DNA from: Solibacter sp039934035
GTDB lineage: Bacteria > Acidobacteriota > Terriglobia > Bryobacterales > Bryobacteraceae
Length of the DNA: 64,000 nt
Assembly (NCBI GenBank): GCA_039934035.1
Contig: JBDTMZ010000168.1
Coordinates: 1 to 64,000 of the forward strand
Reading direction: 5' to 3'
A program made the translations under genes and the position numbers. This document shows positions 9,232-18,355 of this stretch, one piece after another (positions within the stretch are counted from its first letter, which is position 1; each line of letters begins with the position of its first letter). The notes below the pieces were generated by a model. That model made no database searches. It saw nothing but the letters and a program-made list of their open reading frames with translations, and was not told the DNA's origin.

Positions 9232-10623
9232 TTACCGACGTTTGTGGCCCTTGCGCGGGTGGCTCGTGACGACGGGGGCGGCAGCGGCCGCCGCCTCGCT
9301 CTTCGCCGCCGCAGCGGCAGTCGGGTCGAGTTTGCTCATGATGCGATCGTGAATCCAGTGCTCATCCCACCATTCGCGCGGATTCACCTGCACGCCATCG
9401 ATCTGCATGCTGAAGTGCACGTGGACCCCGCCGGCCATCCCCGTAGCGCCGGCCACGCCGAGGCTCTGATTCTTCTTCACCAGTTCGCCCTCTTTGACAT
9501 CGATACGGTTCATGTGGCCGTAGATGGATTGCAGCGCGTAACCATGATCTACCACCACGCAATTGCCATAAATCCCCAGGTTGGCGGCCCACACCACGCG
9601 GCCGTCATTAGCGACATGCACAGGCGCGTTCGCCGTGTCGGAAAGGTCGAAGCCCAGGTGCACCTGCTGATCGATCTGCTTGCCCTGGTAGATGTAATTG
9701 CGCACGTCAGCAAACAGCGATTCCTCTTTGCCCCAGTGGAGAAATGGACCGTTCCAAAGAATCTTCTCCTCCGTTTTCAGGCGCAGATCGGATAGCTGCT
9801 GATTGTTCTTGCGCCGCATCTCGCCGTTGATCTTGAGGAAGCGCGACAGCACGTCGGGACCGGGCGCGAGCGTTCCGTCGGGATCGATCTGATTGACCAG
9901 TTTCGTCATCAGAGCCTCTTCGATCGGGAAGTCGCGCGTGCGGAATTTCTTGGGAAAGAGCTTGAACCAGAACGGCGCAGTGGCCTCCGTGCCCGCCATA
10001 TTGCGCGCGTAAACCAGCGGCGTGAGGTTGTCCGGCAGGTCCCAGGGATACGCGAACATAGCGAAGCGTTGGCCGGGTTGGCCCGGCAGCGGGAAACTGC
10101 GGAACGTGTACTTGCCCACCTTGACGCCGGACTCGCTGTACGATCCGCCCGGCGTGAGCACGGCCAATTCCATGCCGCCCTGATTGATGTAATGCTGTGC
10201 GTCGTCGGGCGCCACGCGCGGCGGCGCGAGCACCACTTTCACTGGCGCGGAAACGGAATCCGTGCTCCCCGCCAGATCGTCCGCCGTGGCTTCCACGATA
10301 ATGCGCGCATCGCCTTCCTTCAGGTTCGGCGCTTTGCTCTTGCCCGCGTCGAATGTCACGGTCTGTGAAGCTTGATTGCGCCGCCATAGAAAGCGATGCG
10401 CCGGCGTGTTCACTTCGAACAACTTGCTGCGTGCGCCGCCCTGCTCGATGTAGGCGCCAATGTGGCGCACGCCGTGCGGATTGGCGATCTTCGCCCATAC
10501 CGGAGTGCTCGCGCCCACGATCTTCACTTCCGGCGCCAGCGTCAGCACGCTGTGCGAAGACATAAAGAAAAGCGTGGTCACACCAATGACCACAAGGAAT
10601 ACCACTGCGATGATTACTTTCAC
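9232..10623 (-). CDS. Membrane-anchored M23 family peptidase
   Basis: A 463-residue protein with an N-terminal membrane helix (about 4-22), a long middle region and a C-terminal LytM/M23 domain. The zinc motif is complete: HLGFD (HxxxD) and VHVHF (HxH), with the usual YGHMNRIDVKEGELV segment between. M23 enzymes cut peptidoglycan cross-bridges, so a cell-wall remodelling role in the periplasm is likely. The C-terminus ends in an alanine-rich and basic tail (HPRKGHKRR). The S9 peptidase gene lies upstream on the same strand, 38 bases away. Confidence 0.9.
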   Translation of the reverse strand: MKVIIAVVFLVVIGVTTLFFMSSHSVLTLAPEVKIVGASTPVWAKIANPHGVRHIGAYIEQGGARSKLFEVNTPAHRFLWRRNQASQTVTFDAGKSKAPNLKEGDARIIVEATADDLAGSTDSVSAPVKVVLAPPRVAPDDAQHYINQGGMELAVLTPGGSYSESGVKVGKYTFRSFPLPGQPGQRFAMFAYPWDLPDNLTPLVYARNMAGTEATAPFWFKLFPKKFRTRDFPIEEALMTKLVNQIDPDGTLAPGPDVLSRFLKINGEMRRKNNQQLSDLRLKTEEKILWNGPFLHWGKEESLFADVRNYIYQGKQIDQQVHLGFDLSDTANAPVHVANDGRVVWAANLGIYGNCVVVDHGYALQSIYGHMNRIDVKEGELVKKNQSLGVAGATGMAGGVHVHFSMQIDGVQVNPREWWDEHWIHDRIMSKLDPTAAAAAKSEAAAAAAPVVTSHPRKGHKRR

Positions 10624-10661
10624 TGTTTGGCCCTAACTCTCTGTCCTATGAATTTATTGAT

Positions 10662-12683
10662 CTACTTCTTCACCCACGAATCCAGCCAGTCAATGAACGT
10701 CTTGTACCAGAGCACACTGTTCTGCGGCTTCAGAACCCAGTGGCCTTCATCGGGAAAGAGCAGCAGCTTGGAAGGCACTTTCTGTAACTGAAGCGCGGTG
10801 AAAAGTTCCAGCCCCTGATTGTAGGGCACACGGAAATCCTGCTCTCCGTGGATCACCAGGGTGGGCGTTTTGAATTCGGAAACGAACTGGTTGGGCGACC
10901 ATTTTGCGTAATTCTCCGGCTTCGCCCACGGCGTACCGCCATACTCCCACAATGGGAACCATACTTCCTCGGTGGCCCCGAACTCGCTGGTGAGATTGTA
11001 GACGCCGGCGTGCGAGATCAGCGCCTTGAAGCGCTGCGTGTGACCCAGAATCCAATCCACCATATAGCCGCCATAACTGCCGCCCGCGGCGGTCAGCCTG
11101 GTGGCATCCGCGAACGGCACGTTGGCCACCATATGGTCCGTCACCGCCATGATGTCGTCGAAGGCGCGCCCGCCCCAATCGTTATTGATGTCGTCAACGA
11201 ACTTCTGGCCGTAGCCCGTGGAACCGCGCGGATTGGGCATCACCACCACGTAGCCCGCGGCGGCAAACACCTGCGCATTCCAACGATACGTCCAGCCGTG
11301 TCCCCAGAATCCCTGCGGACCGCCGTGAATCAGCATCAGCACCGGGTACTTGCGCCCGGCCGTGAAATTGGCGGGCTTGACCAGGAAACTCTGCACCTTC
11401 GCGCCGTCCGCGCCGTCCACCCAGAATTCCTCCAGCGGCGCCGTCTGATGCTCCGCCAGCGTCTGATCGTTCAAATGCGTGAGCGCCTGTGCGGTGCCGC
11501 CCTTGGACGAGGCGCGATAGATCTCCACTGGCGAGGCGCCGGTCTGCTGCGTATAGACCATCGTCTGGCCGTTACGCGTGAACTGCATGTCATCCAGTTC
11601 GCTATCGCCGCTGGCCACGATTCGCACCGCGCCGCCCGCCGCCGGCATCACCTGAATGGCCTGACGCCCGCGATCGTTAGTCGTAAAAAACAGGTTTGCC
11701 GAATCGGGCGACCAGGTGAAGCTGTTTACCCATCGGTCCAGACTGTCGGTCAACTTCGTCACCCTGCCATTGGCGCGCTCCAGGGACATGAGCCGCCAGC
11801 GGTCGCTTTCGTAGCCCCCGCGCTCCTGCGCACGCCACGCGATAAACTTCCCGTCGGGCGAATACCGGGGCGCCACGTCCGCGCCGGTGGTGATCGTAAT
11901 TTTGACCGGCTGTCCCCCCGCGATGTTGACCACGTAGAGATCAGAATCCGTGCTGATGGCAGGAATCGGATCCGCATTCATGCTGAAACAAACTTCCAGG
12001 CCGTTCGGCGAGACATCGTAATCGTCCGCGCCGCCGAGCGAGAAGGGCGGCACCTCGCGCTTGCCGGGCGTAAGGTCGCGCACCGCTCCGCCCCCAGCCG
12101 GCACCGCCATCAGGTGGTTGCGCCGCTTTCCCTGCCAGCTGGTCCAGTGGCGGTATAGCAGTTCGGTGTAAATCCGCGCCTTGACCTTGCTCGCCTTTTC
12201 TTCGTCCAGGTTCTTCTTGTTGCACTCGTCGTCCGCCGCGCAATCCGGGTAGACGCTGCTCGTGAATACCAGGTTCTTCCCGTCGGGCGAGAAGATATGC
12301 CCATCGGCCTCCGTCGCAAGGTTCGTGACCTGCTTGGCATCCCCGCCCTCGGGATCCATCATCCAGATTTGGGACGACCCGCCCCGGTCGGAAATGTAGG
12401 CGATGTGCTTGGAATCGGGCGACCAGCGAGGGCGGCTATTGGCTTCACCGTCGTGTGTGATCTGCTTCGGCGTGCCTCCCTCAAGCGGCACGATCCAGAC
12501 CTGTACCGGCTTCTTGTTGGCCGCAATGTCGACGGTTTGTACGCTAAATGCCACGAACTTGCCGTCGGGGGATAGTTGCGGATCGCCAATTCGCTTCAAC
12601 TCCAACAGGGCATTGATGTCGAACGGCGTTTTCTGTGCGAACCCAAGCGCGCACACAACCAGCAGGAGCAGTATCCGGCGCAT
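10662..12683 (-). CDS. Secreted S9 family prolyl oligopeptidase-like peptidase
   Basis: A 673-residue exported serine peptidase. A signal peptide (1-16, CALGFAQ) leads to beta-propeller blades of the PD40 type (repeated SPDGK/SPDSK motifs) and a C-terminal alpha/beta hydrolase domain. The triad fits S536 in GGSYGGY, D616 in GEQDFRVPY and H648 in DEGHW. Enzymes of this type (dipeptidyl peptidase/acylaminoacyl peptidase group) release short peptides outside the cytoplasm. Probably transcribed with the M23 gene downstream. Confidence 0.92.
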   Translation of the reverse strand: MRRILLLLVVCALGFAQKTPFDINALLELKRIGDPQLSPDGKFVAFSVQTVDIAANKKPVQVWIVPLEGGTPKQITHDGEANSRPRWSPDSKHIAYISDRGGSSQIWMMDPEGGDAKQVTNLATEADGHIFSPDGKNLVFTSSVYPDCAADDECNKKNLDEEKASKVKARIYTELLYRHWTSWQGKRRNHLMAVPAGGGAVRDLTPGKREVPPFSLGGADDYDVSPNGLEVCFSMNADPIPAISTDSDLYVVNIAGGQPVKITITTGADVAPRYSPDGKFIAWRAQERGGYESDRWRLMSLERANGRVTKLTDSLDRWVNSFTWSPDSANLFFTTNDRGRQAIQVMPAAGGAVRIVASGDSELDDMQFTRNGQTMVYTQQTGASPVEIYRASSKGGTAQALTHLNDQTLAEHQTAPLEEFWVDGADGAKVQSFLVKPANFTAGRKYPVLMLIHGGPQGFWGHGWTYRWNAQVFAAAGYVVVMPNPRGSTGYGQKFVDDINNDWGGRAFDDIMAVTDHMVANVPFADATRLTAAGGSYGGYMVDWILGHTQRFKALISHAGVYNLTSEFGATEEVWFPLWEYGGTPWAKPENYAKWSPNQFVSEFKTPTLVIHGEQDFRVPYNQGLELFTALQLQKVPSKLLLFPDEGHWVLKPQNSVLWYKTFIDWLDSWVKK

Positions 12684-12749
12684 ATGTCGATTGTAACGCC
12701 CAAGCAGTGGGATTCACCCGAGCCGCTCCGGGATTTACCGGGATTCGCG

Positions 12750-13175
12750 TCAGGCCTTCCAGGGATTCCATATGGTCACGCCGGTATTCAGAAAGTCGCT
12801 CTCGTTTCGCGTGACCACCGTCAATTCGTGGCAAAGTGCGGTCGCGGCCAGTAAACCATCAATTACAGGGAGTGGACGCCCCACACGCGCAGCCTTCGCC
12901 GCCAGAACTCCCCACTGTTGGGCTACCTGCGAATCGATAACCAGAAGCCGCCCCTCGAAACGGCTCGTCAATTCAGTATCGAGCCACGCCGTCAACCTAT
13001 CTCTTCGCTTGCCCTGCTTCAGGCCGGCGATACCCTTTCGGATCTCCCCTAAAGTGAGGACGCTGACGAACAACAGCAATTCGTCCGCGGAGCCGATCCA
13101 GTCCAGTACCCGTGGTTCGGGTTTCACGCTGACCAACTCGGAAATGCAGTTCGTGTCCAGCAGGAAGCCCTTCAT
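12750..13175 (-). CDS. vapC: PIN-domain toxin, VapC family
   Basis: A 141-residue PIN-domain ribonuclease. Acidic metal-binding residues are visible in LLDTNCISEL (Asp), LTLGEIRKG (Glu), PVIDGLLAATA (Asp) and RNESDF (Asp), matching the FitB-like VapC group. Toxins of this type cleave RNA and stop growth unless held by the antitoxin. The start lies inside the antitoxin stop (4-base overlap 13172-13175), so expression is coupled. The frame and active-site residues look intact. Confidence 0.88.
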   Translation of the reverse strand: MKGFLLDTNCISELVSVKPEPRVLDWIGSADELLLFVSVLTLGEIRKGIAGLKQGKRRDRLTAWLDTELTSRFEGRLLVIDSQVAQQWGVLAAKAARVGRPLPVIDGLLAATALCHELTVVTRNESDFLNTGVTIWNPWKA

Positions 13176-13468
13176 AGATGAAGGTCCCGGCCGGCATCTT
13201 TGTCTCGTTCCAAATCCAGATCGATGCCCACCAGAGGGGAATCGCGAAAGAACTGCACCAGACTTTTTGGCTGTCGGGATTTTCCAAGCAGCCGTTCGAA
13301 CTCCTCAACCGGGAGCATCACAACTGCCTCCTTGCCCTGCCGCGTGATCAGTTGCGGCCCTTCCGTGCGGGCGCGGCGAAATAATTCGCTGAAGCGGGCC
13401 TTGGCAGTCTGCAATTGCCAGCCGGAGCCCGGCATGACGGGTTTACGGAGTGGAGATTTTCTCGGCAT
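13172..13468 (-). CDS. Phd/YefM-type antitoxin
   Basis: A 98-residue antitoxin of the prevent-host-death family: WQLQTAKARFSELFRRA and the following PQLITRQGKEAVVMLPVEEFE match the DNA-binding N-terminal half of Phd/YefM. The C-terminal part probably binds and blocks the PIN toxin encoded next. Family members repress their own operon, and a tandem palindrome lies just upstream at 13482-13498. The N-terminus carries about 15 extra residues rich in Pro, Lys and Arg, so a later start is possible. Confidence 0.85.
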   Translation of the reverse strand: MPRKSPLRKPVMPGSGWQLQTAKARFSELFRRARTEGPQLITRQGKEAVVMLPVEEFERLLGKSRQPKSLVQFFRDSPLVGIDLDLERDKDAGRDLHL

Positions 13469-13481
13469 TGGGATCCTGGTC

Positions 13482-13498
13482 GACTAGTCTGACTAGTC
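13482..13498. promoter_or_regulatory. Tandem GACTAGTC palindromes, candidate Phd operator
   Basis: Two copies of the self-complementary octamer GACTAGTC (13482-13489, 13491-13498) are separated by one base, 13 bases before the antitoxin start and between it and the ABC permease stop. Phd-type repressors bind paired palindromes in this position. The role is inferred from position only. Confidence 0.5.
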
Positions 13499-13506
13499 TC
13501 ATCATA

Positions 13507-15108
13507 TCAGCTTGTTGCCACGGGGCCATCGTTGCCGGAGAGGTCGCGCACAATGCGTTCGCGGTGCTTCAGCGCGGTGGTCACCGCCGATTCCAGCGCG
13601 ATCCAGTAGAGCGCCGCGCCCACCGCCGCGGCGAAGGCCAGCACCGCGTAGAACGCGATCTCGCTTTGGAAGCCGTAGCGCGCCAGGTACGCCAGCAGCA
13701 CCGGCAAGAGCGAGAGCGGATACAGCAACATCACCAGCGCCTGAAAACGGCTGGATGCGCCACCCTGCGACACACGCTCAGGGTTCAGCGCGCGCGGATA
13801 TTGCACGCTGCTGATGTTCCCCAGCGCCAGCATGTAGAGCGCGCAGACCGCCACCACGATCAGTGTCTCCAATAACTGCGCCGCCCCGAAGCGCACTCCG
13901 AACAGCGTCGTAACCGCAGCCAGAATGAACACTTCCAGATAAATGAAAATCAGCGCCGCCAGATTCTTGCCCGCGAATACTCGTGCTAACGGCTGCGGCA
14001 CGGCGAAGTAAATCAGCGCCGCCGAACGGTCAAACCCGAAGCAGTTCCAAAACGAGACCTGCCCCAACAGCGTCAAGGCATACACCGAGACCACCGTCAG
14101 GAAATGACGGGAGATGCTGCCATTGCGCTCGCCGCGATGGCCCAGAATCAGCGGCAGCCATACCATCAGCCCGAAGGAAAAACCCATCACGAAGATCATG
14201 CGATAACGCGGCGTGCGCGCCAGCGACCGCAGTTCCTTCTCCACGATGGCCGCAAGCGGGTCGCGCAGCCATCGTCCCGGAAGTCGGTATGCCCATTCGA
14301 CAGCCGCCTGCGTTCGCGAATTCCCGTTGCGTACCGGGGTGGCTTGCGCGGCCACCGCGTCGAAGCGCAGATTGCGTTCGAATTGCGTGCGCCCGAACCA
14401 CGCGGCCCCGACCGTCCAAAGTCCGAGCGAGAGCAGCGCCCAGCCTTCGGCCCTGCCCAGGGCGGCCCACCCGGCAGCAGTCCAGGGCCACGCGGCATTC
14501 TCAAAGAGGTGCAGAAACCTCTCTGGCAAATGCGGACGGTCGCTGGTGGCGAAAACGAAGCGCGGCACCATCCACAGCATGAACATCAGGAACACCAGCA
14601 CTTCGCGAACCTTGCGCTTCGAAAGCAGGCGCTCCAGCAGACTGCGCGTCCCGCTGGCCAGCAGCAGGTTGAAGGCGAGATAGAGCGCAATCGCCGGCAG
14701 TGCCAGCCACCCGCGCGCCGATGGATTGCGAAACATGCCGCCCATCGCGCCCAGCAGCACCATCACCATTTCAGCCCCGCTGGTGAGGCGCAGCAGCAAT
14801 TCCACCTGGAACAGCCGGCGGTGCGGGACCGGGTAGACCATGAGCTTTCGCATGTCGAGCGACGAGCCCATGCTGGCGGACAGAATCGGCATCACCTGCC
14901 AGTACGCGCAAATCGCCAGCGCGCCCAGCGGCAGCAAGTAAGCCAGTCGATCCGAGGACGCCCGCGACACGCCCAGAAATACCGCGCAGGCGACCGCCAC
15001 CCAGACGCCGTACCAAAGCAGCCCCGTGATCAAGCCTAGAATTTGCCCACGGCCGCCCGGGCGCATGCTGAGCAGTTGCGCGCGCAGGATGGCGCCGATC
15101 ACAGCCAC
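13507..15108 (-). CDS. ABC-2-type transporter permease
   Basis: A 533-residue hydrophobic protein with about 12 membrane helices in two sets, separated by a soluble loop around residues 235-285. The pairing with the ATPase gene just upstream (10-base overlap, 15099-15108) identifies it as the membrane part of an ABC exporter. The substrate is unknown. Sequence conservation in this class is low, so the call rests on topology and context. Confidence 0.75.
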   Translation of the reverse strand: MAVIGAILRAQLLSMRPGGRGQILGLITGLLWYGVWVAVACAVFLGVSRASSDRLAYLLPLGALAICAYWQVMPILSASMGSSLDMRKLMVYPVPHRRLFQVELLLRLTSGAEMVMVLLGAMGGMFRNPSARGWLALPAIALYLAFNLLLASGTRSLLERLLSKRKVREVLVFLMFMLWMVPRFVFATSDRPHLPERFLHLFENAAWPWTAAGWAALGRAEGWALLSLGLWTVGAAWFGRTQFERNLRFDAVAAQATPVRNGNSRTQAAVEWAYRLPGRWLRDPLAAIVEKELRSLARTPRYRMIFVMGFSFGLMVWLPLILGHRGERNGSISRHFLTVVSVYALTLLGQVSFWNCFGFDRSAALIYFAVPQPLARVFAGKNLAALIFIYLEVFILAAVTTLFGVRFGAAQLLETLIVVAVCALYMLALGNISSVQYPRALNPERVSQGGASSRFQALVMLLYPLSLLPVLLAYLARYGFQSEIAFYAVLAFAAAVGAALYWIALESAVTTALKHRERIVRDLSGNDGPVATS

Positions 15109-15845
15109 TCCAGGCGTCCGGTCTGATGGCCCGCGCCCACCAGGCGCACGAATGCGTCTTCCAGCGATTCGCCCCCGGCCTGCAACTCGCTCAGTGTAGC
15201 GGAGGTGACAATCCGGCCTTCATTGATGATGGCCACGCGATCGCACAGGCGCTCCACTACTTCCAGCACGTGCGTCGTCAGAAAGATGGTGGCGCCGCGC
15301 TCCACCTGGCCGATCAGGATTTCTTTCATCAGCCGCGCGCCCACGGCATCCACTCCCTCGAAGGGCTCGTCCATCAGAAACAACTCCGGATGATGAATCA
15401 GGGAGGCGGCCATGGCCGTGCGCTTGCGCATGCCCTTCGAGTATTCGCCGATGATCTTGCGGTCCGTCTGCAACTGGAAAAGATCCATCAGCTCGCCGGC
15501 CCGCTCCACGGCGGTGGCTCGCGGCAGGCCGTACATGCGTCCCACGAACTCCAGGAATTCCACGCCGGTAAGCCGGTCGAAGAGCAGCGATTCATCCGGC
15601 ACCAGCCCGATGCGCTGCTTGATCTCGAGTTCCTGCGCGGGCAGTTGGTAACCCAGAATCTCAATGCTGCCGCCATCGCTCGGAATTAAACCGGTCAGCA
15701 TGCGAATGGTGGTGGACTTGCCTGCTCCGTTGGGACCGAGAAAGCCGAAGAAGCTGCCGCGCGGCACTTCGAGATCGACGCCGTCTACCGCGGCTTTCAA
15801 TCCGTAATTCTTCCGTAAACCGCGCACCAGAATGGCGGGGGACAT
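15099..15845 (-). CDS. ABC transporter ATP-binding protein
   Basis: A 248-residue ATPase subunit. Walker A GPNGAGKST is at 37-45, the signature reads YSKGMRKR instead of LSGGQ (common in CcmA/drug-export type subunits), Walker B is LFLMDEPFEGVD and the switch His is in TTHVLE. It energises export through the permease whose gene overlaps its 3' end by 10 bases. The substrate cannot be predicted. Confidence 0.92.
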   Translation of the reverse strand: MSPAILVRGLRKNYGLKAAVDGVDLEVPRGSFFGFLGPNGAGKSTTIRMLTGLIPSDGGSIEILGYQLPAQELEIKQRIGLVPDESLLFDRLTGVEFLEFVGRMYGLPRATAVERAGELMDLFQLQTDRKIIGEYSKGMRKRTAMAASLIHHPELFLMDEPFEGVDAVGARLMKEILIGQVERGATIFLTTHVLEVVERLCDRVAIINEGRIVTSATLSELQAGGESLEDAFVRLVGAGHQTGRLEWL

Positions 15846-15914
15846 CCTTCAATTCTAGTGTGGCAGCGGCAATCTTGCCTTGCCCGCTGGGCGACACTCC
15901 GTTTCGCTGGGACC

Positions 15915-17798
15915 TTATCTCACCTCGAACGACCCGAAGGCCAGCCCGAGATCGCGCGGATCGCTGGCCGGACGGAAACTGCGGCCCGCCTCCACCGTGA
16001 CCCGCATCGCCGTTTTACCCACCAGCGAATCGGGCAAAGGGAAGGCGAGTTCGAACGCCGTTTCGCCCGGCCGGATCTCGGCTTTTGGCAGCGCGATTCC
16101 GTCCACCGTAACCTGCACCGGCAATGCGCCCTCCTTCAGCAACTCTTCGGGACAGGCGCCGCGCAGGTAGAGTTTCAGGCCGGCAGCCGCGGGTGCGCCC
16201 ATACGCAACGTCGCGCGCTTCGGCATCCAACGATGATCGCCGTCGCTTTCGTACCACTCCGGCCCCAAAAGATACTGCGTCAGTGGACTCGCAGCATCGA
16301 CGCGCTGCGGCACGCCGCTCGTGTTGTCGTGCGGCGTGGATGCGTAGATCTCCGTAATGTTGCGCAGGCGTGGACCGCGCACGTCATACACCACGATCTC
16401 GCTGCGCTTCAGTGCCTGCGTCACGACGTCGGCGGGAAGGATGAAGTCGCTGACATTGCCGAGGTCCGGGTGGGCCTCGATGCGCTTCTCGCTGCCCGGC
16501 GCCAAGTAAATATGATCCAGGCCGAAGAGGCGGAATGGGCGATCGAGCACCGCATTCCAAAACAGATCGCTATCGACGCCCTCCAGCAGAATGGACTCCT
16601 TCGGATGCAGTTCGTGTATGCCCGCGACGCCTTCCACCAGCGTGCGCACGCGCATCGTGACCGTATGATTCCACTCGGAACTTGCCACTAGCGAGGGCAC
16701 CCCCAGCAATGCGTACAGCACTGCCAGCACGATGGCGCCGGTGCGCGCGGCCACTCCCGCATGCCACGCCTCTGCAGCCGCCCAACCGCCTAGCCAGCAC
16801 AAGCCGATCACCGGCAGGAAGACGTAGTATTCCGTCATGTGATCGCGCAACGGCAGCACGGGCGCAATCACCGCCAGATACCACGCGAGAAAGAACAGTG
16901 CGGCACGCACGCCGCGGCGGACCTTCCACGCGGCGAACGCAAGCAGCGCCGCCGAGAGCAGCGCGACTCCCAGCGGCAGCACCCACTTCGGCAGGGCGAG
17001 CGGCGTATACGCAAATGTGGGGCCGACGGACCAAGTCCAGTATTTCGCCAGGGTGCGAAAAATCGCGCCTGTAAAGTGCATCGCGTAATCGCCCGATTTC
17101 TGCGCCGGCGCGGCCAGCGTGTGCACCACGGAATACGCGGCGGAAACCGCGAACATCGGGATGGTGCCGCGCAGATACTTCCGGCCGGGTGCGCACAAAT
17201 ATAGATACGCGGCCGCGATCGCGGGATACACAACATTCAGTTCCAGCGCGCCGAAACCCAGCACGAAAGCGGCCCATTCATAAAGCCGGTAGCGGCGCTC
17301 ACCGGTCTCCACCCGCCGCATCAAAAAATGCAAAGCAAGCAACAGAAAAAAGCCGCATAGCACCTGGTTGTAAACGCAGACCCAGCCCAGGGGCAGGATT
17401 CCCGACGCATTCAGCACCCACAGCACTGCCGCTACGAATCCGGCTGCGCGCTTCCCGGTAATCCGCGAACCGATCGATGCCACCAGCACCAGGTTGGCAA
17501 ACTGCGTGAGAAAGATGACGATCTTGAAGGGCAGTGCTTCCATTCCGAAAATGCTGAAGCCCGCCAGAAAAAACAGGCGCTCGCTGAGGGGACGAATCGT
17601 GCCCTGCGCCTGCGGGGCGAAAATCGCAATCAGTAGATCGTGGAAGTTCTGAATGTAGATGCCGGTGCCCAGCCATGCGAAATCGTCGGCACGAAACCAG
17701 CCCGTGAAGCCCCGCCAATAAAGCGCCAGGCAGAGCAGAGACGGCGCCAGCCAGTAGGCGGCATGCCAGCCGGATCGCCGCCCCTGCGCCGGACTCAC
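15915..17798 (-). CDS. Multispanning membrane protein, GT-C glycosyltransferase-like
   Basis: A 627-residue protein with about ten membrane helices in the first 380 residues, then a soluble C-terminal domain. After the first helix comes FRADDFAWLG, an acidic Asp-Asp loop in the position of the metal or lipid-phosphate-binding motif of GT-C glycosyltransferases. A transferase that moves sugar from a lipid carrier to an external acceptor is possible but not proven. Its start overlaps the stop of the lipoprotein gene by 4 bases, linking it to the molybdopterin enzyme operon. Exact family not recognised. Confidence 0.6.
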   Translation of the reverse strand: MSPAQGRRSGWHAAYWLAPSLLCLALYWRGFTGWFRADDFAWLGTGIYIQNFHDLLIAIFAPQAQGTIRPLSERLFFLAGFSIFGMEALPFKIVIFLTQFANLVLVASIGSRITGKRAAGFVAAVLWVLNASGILPLGWVCVYNQVLCGFFLLLALHFLMRRVETGERRYRLYEWAAFVLGFGALELNVVYPAIAAAYLYLCAPGRKYLRGTIPMFAVSAAYSVVHTLAAPAQKSGDYAMHFTGAIFRTLAKYWTWSVGPTFAYTPLALPKWVLPLGVALLSAALLAFAAWKVRRGVRAALFFLAWYLAVIAPVLPLRDHMTEYYVFLPVIGLCWLGGWAAAEAWHAGVAARTGAIVLAVLYALLGVPSLVASSEWNHTVTMRVRTLVEGVAGIHELHPKESILLEGVDSDLFWNAVLDRPFRLFGLDHIYLAPGSEKRIEAHPDLGNVSDFILPADVVTQALKRSEIVVYDVRGPRLRNITEIYASTPHDNTSGVPQRVDAASPLTQYLLGPEWYESDGDHRWMPKRATLRMGAPAAAGLKLYLRGACPEELLKEGALPVQVTVDGIALPKAEIRPGETAFELAFPLPDSLVGKTAMRVTVEAGRSFRPASDPRDLGLAFGSFEVR

Positions 17799-18355
17799 TT
17801 GCTTTCCAGGCCGATGTTCAACACGATAACTCCCAGTTCGCGAATGTCCGCGCTGCTCGACGGAATGGCCTTATCCAATTGGAAATCGACCCGCAGCGAA
17901 TCTCCGGTAAGCAGGCTCGCCGGAATGTCGCGCACGTAAAAATAGTCGCCGGCCGTGGTGTACGTTTCTGGAGGCAGCGCGCTACCCTGCGCGCTGGCGG
18001 AAAGCGAAACATTCTTCAGCTTCTCGATGGTGACCGGTGGAATCGTCAGCTTCACGCTCAGCTTCGCGCCCTTCTGACTGCTTCCGAACGGAGGACGCAG
18101 CGCCACGGTGAACTGCTTTTCGGTCCAGCGCCAAGCGGCCGCCTCCACGCCGTGGAACCCTTTCACCAACTGCGGTTCTACTTTGGGATCGCCCATATTC
18201 AGGACGCTCTGCATCTTCGGCGTCTCTTCGTCGGTGGCGCCAATCCGAACCTTCTTCTTCTTGCAGCCCATGGGCGTCAATACCAGCGCCAGCAGGATCA
18301 GAGAGCAGCTCAGGCGCACTACGGCGCGGCGCTCGCTCAATAATTTGTGTGTCAT
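17795..18355 (-). CDS. Putative lipoprotein of unknown function
   Basis: A 186-residue protein with a hydrophobic signal ending in a lipobox (LTPMGC) followed by KKKK, so it is probably a lipid-anchored exported protein. The mature part (about 150 residues) looks beta-rich and has no motif I recognise. The start used (18355) shares its A with the TGA stop of the upstream oxidoreductase (TGATG); a longer frame starting at 18388 is less likely. The 3' end overlaps the GT-C-like gene by 4 bases. Confidence 0.7.
   Translation of the reverse strand: MTHKLLSERRAVVRLSCSLILLALVLTPMGCKKKKVRIGATDEETPKMQSVLNMGDPKVEPQLVKGFHGVEAAAWRWTEKQFTVALRPPFGSSQKGAKLSVKLTIPPVTIEKLKNVSLSASAQGSALPPETYTTAGDYFYVRDIPASLLTGDSLRVDFQLDKAIPSSSADIRELGVIVLNIGLESK

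Noticed and set aside
13471..13490. Run of restriction-site-like sequences (GGATCC, GTCGAC, ACTAGT) resembling a vector polylinker
   Set aside because: It is flanked on both sides by native-looking genes of normal composition; the GACTAGTC pair is better explained as an operator.
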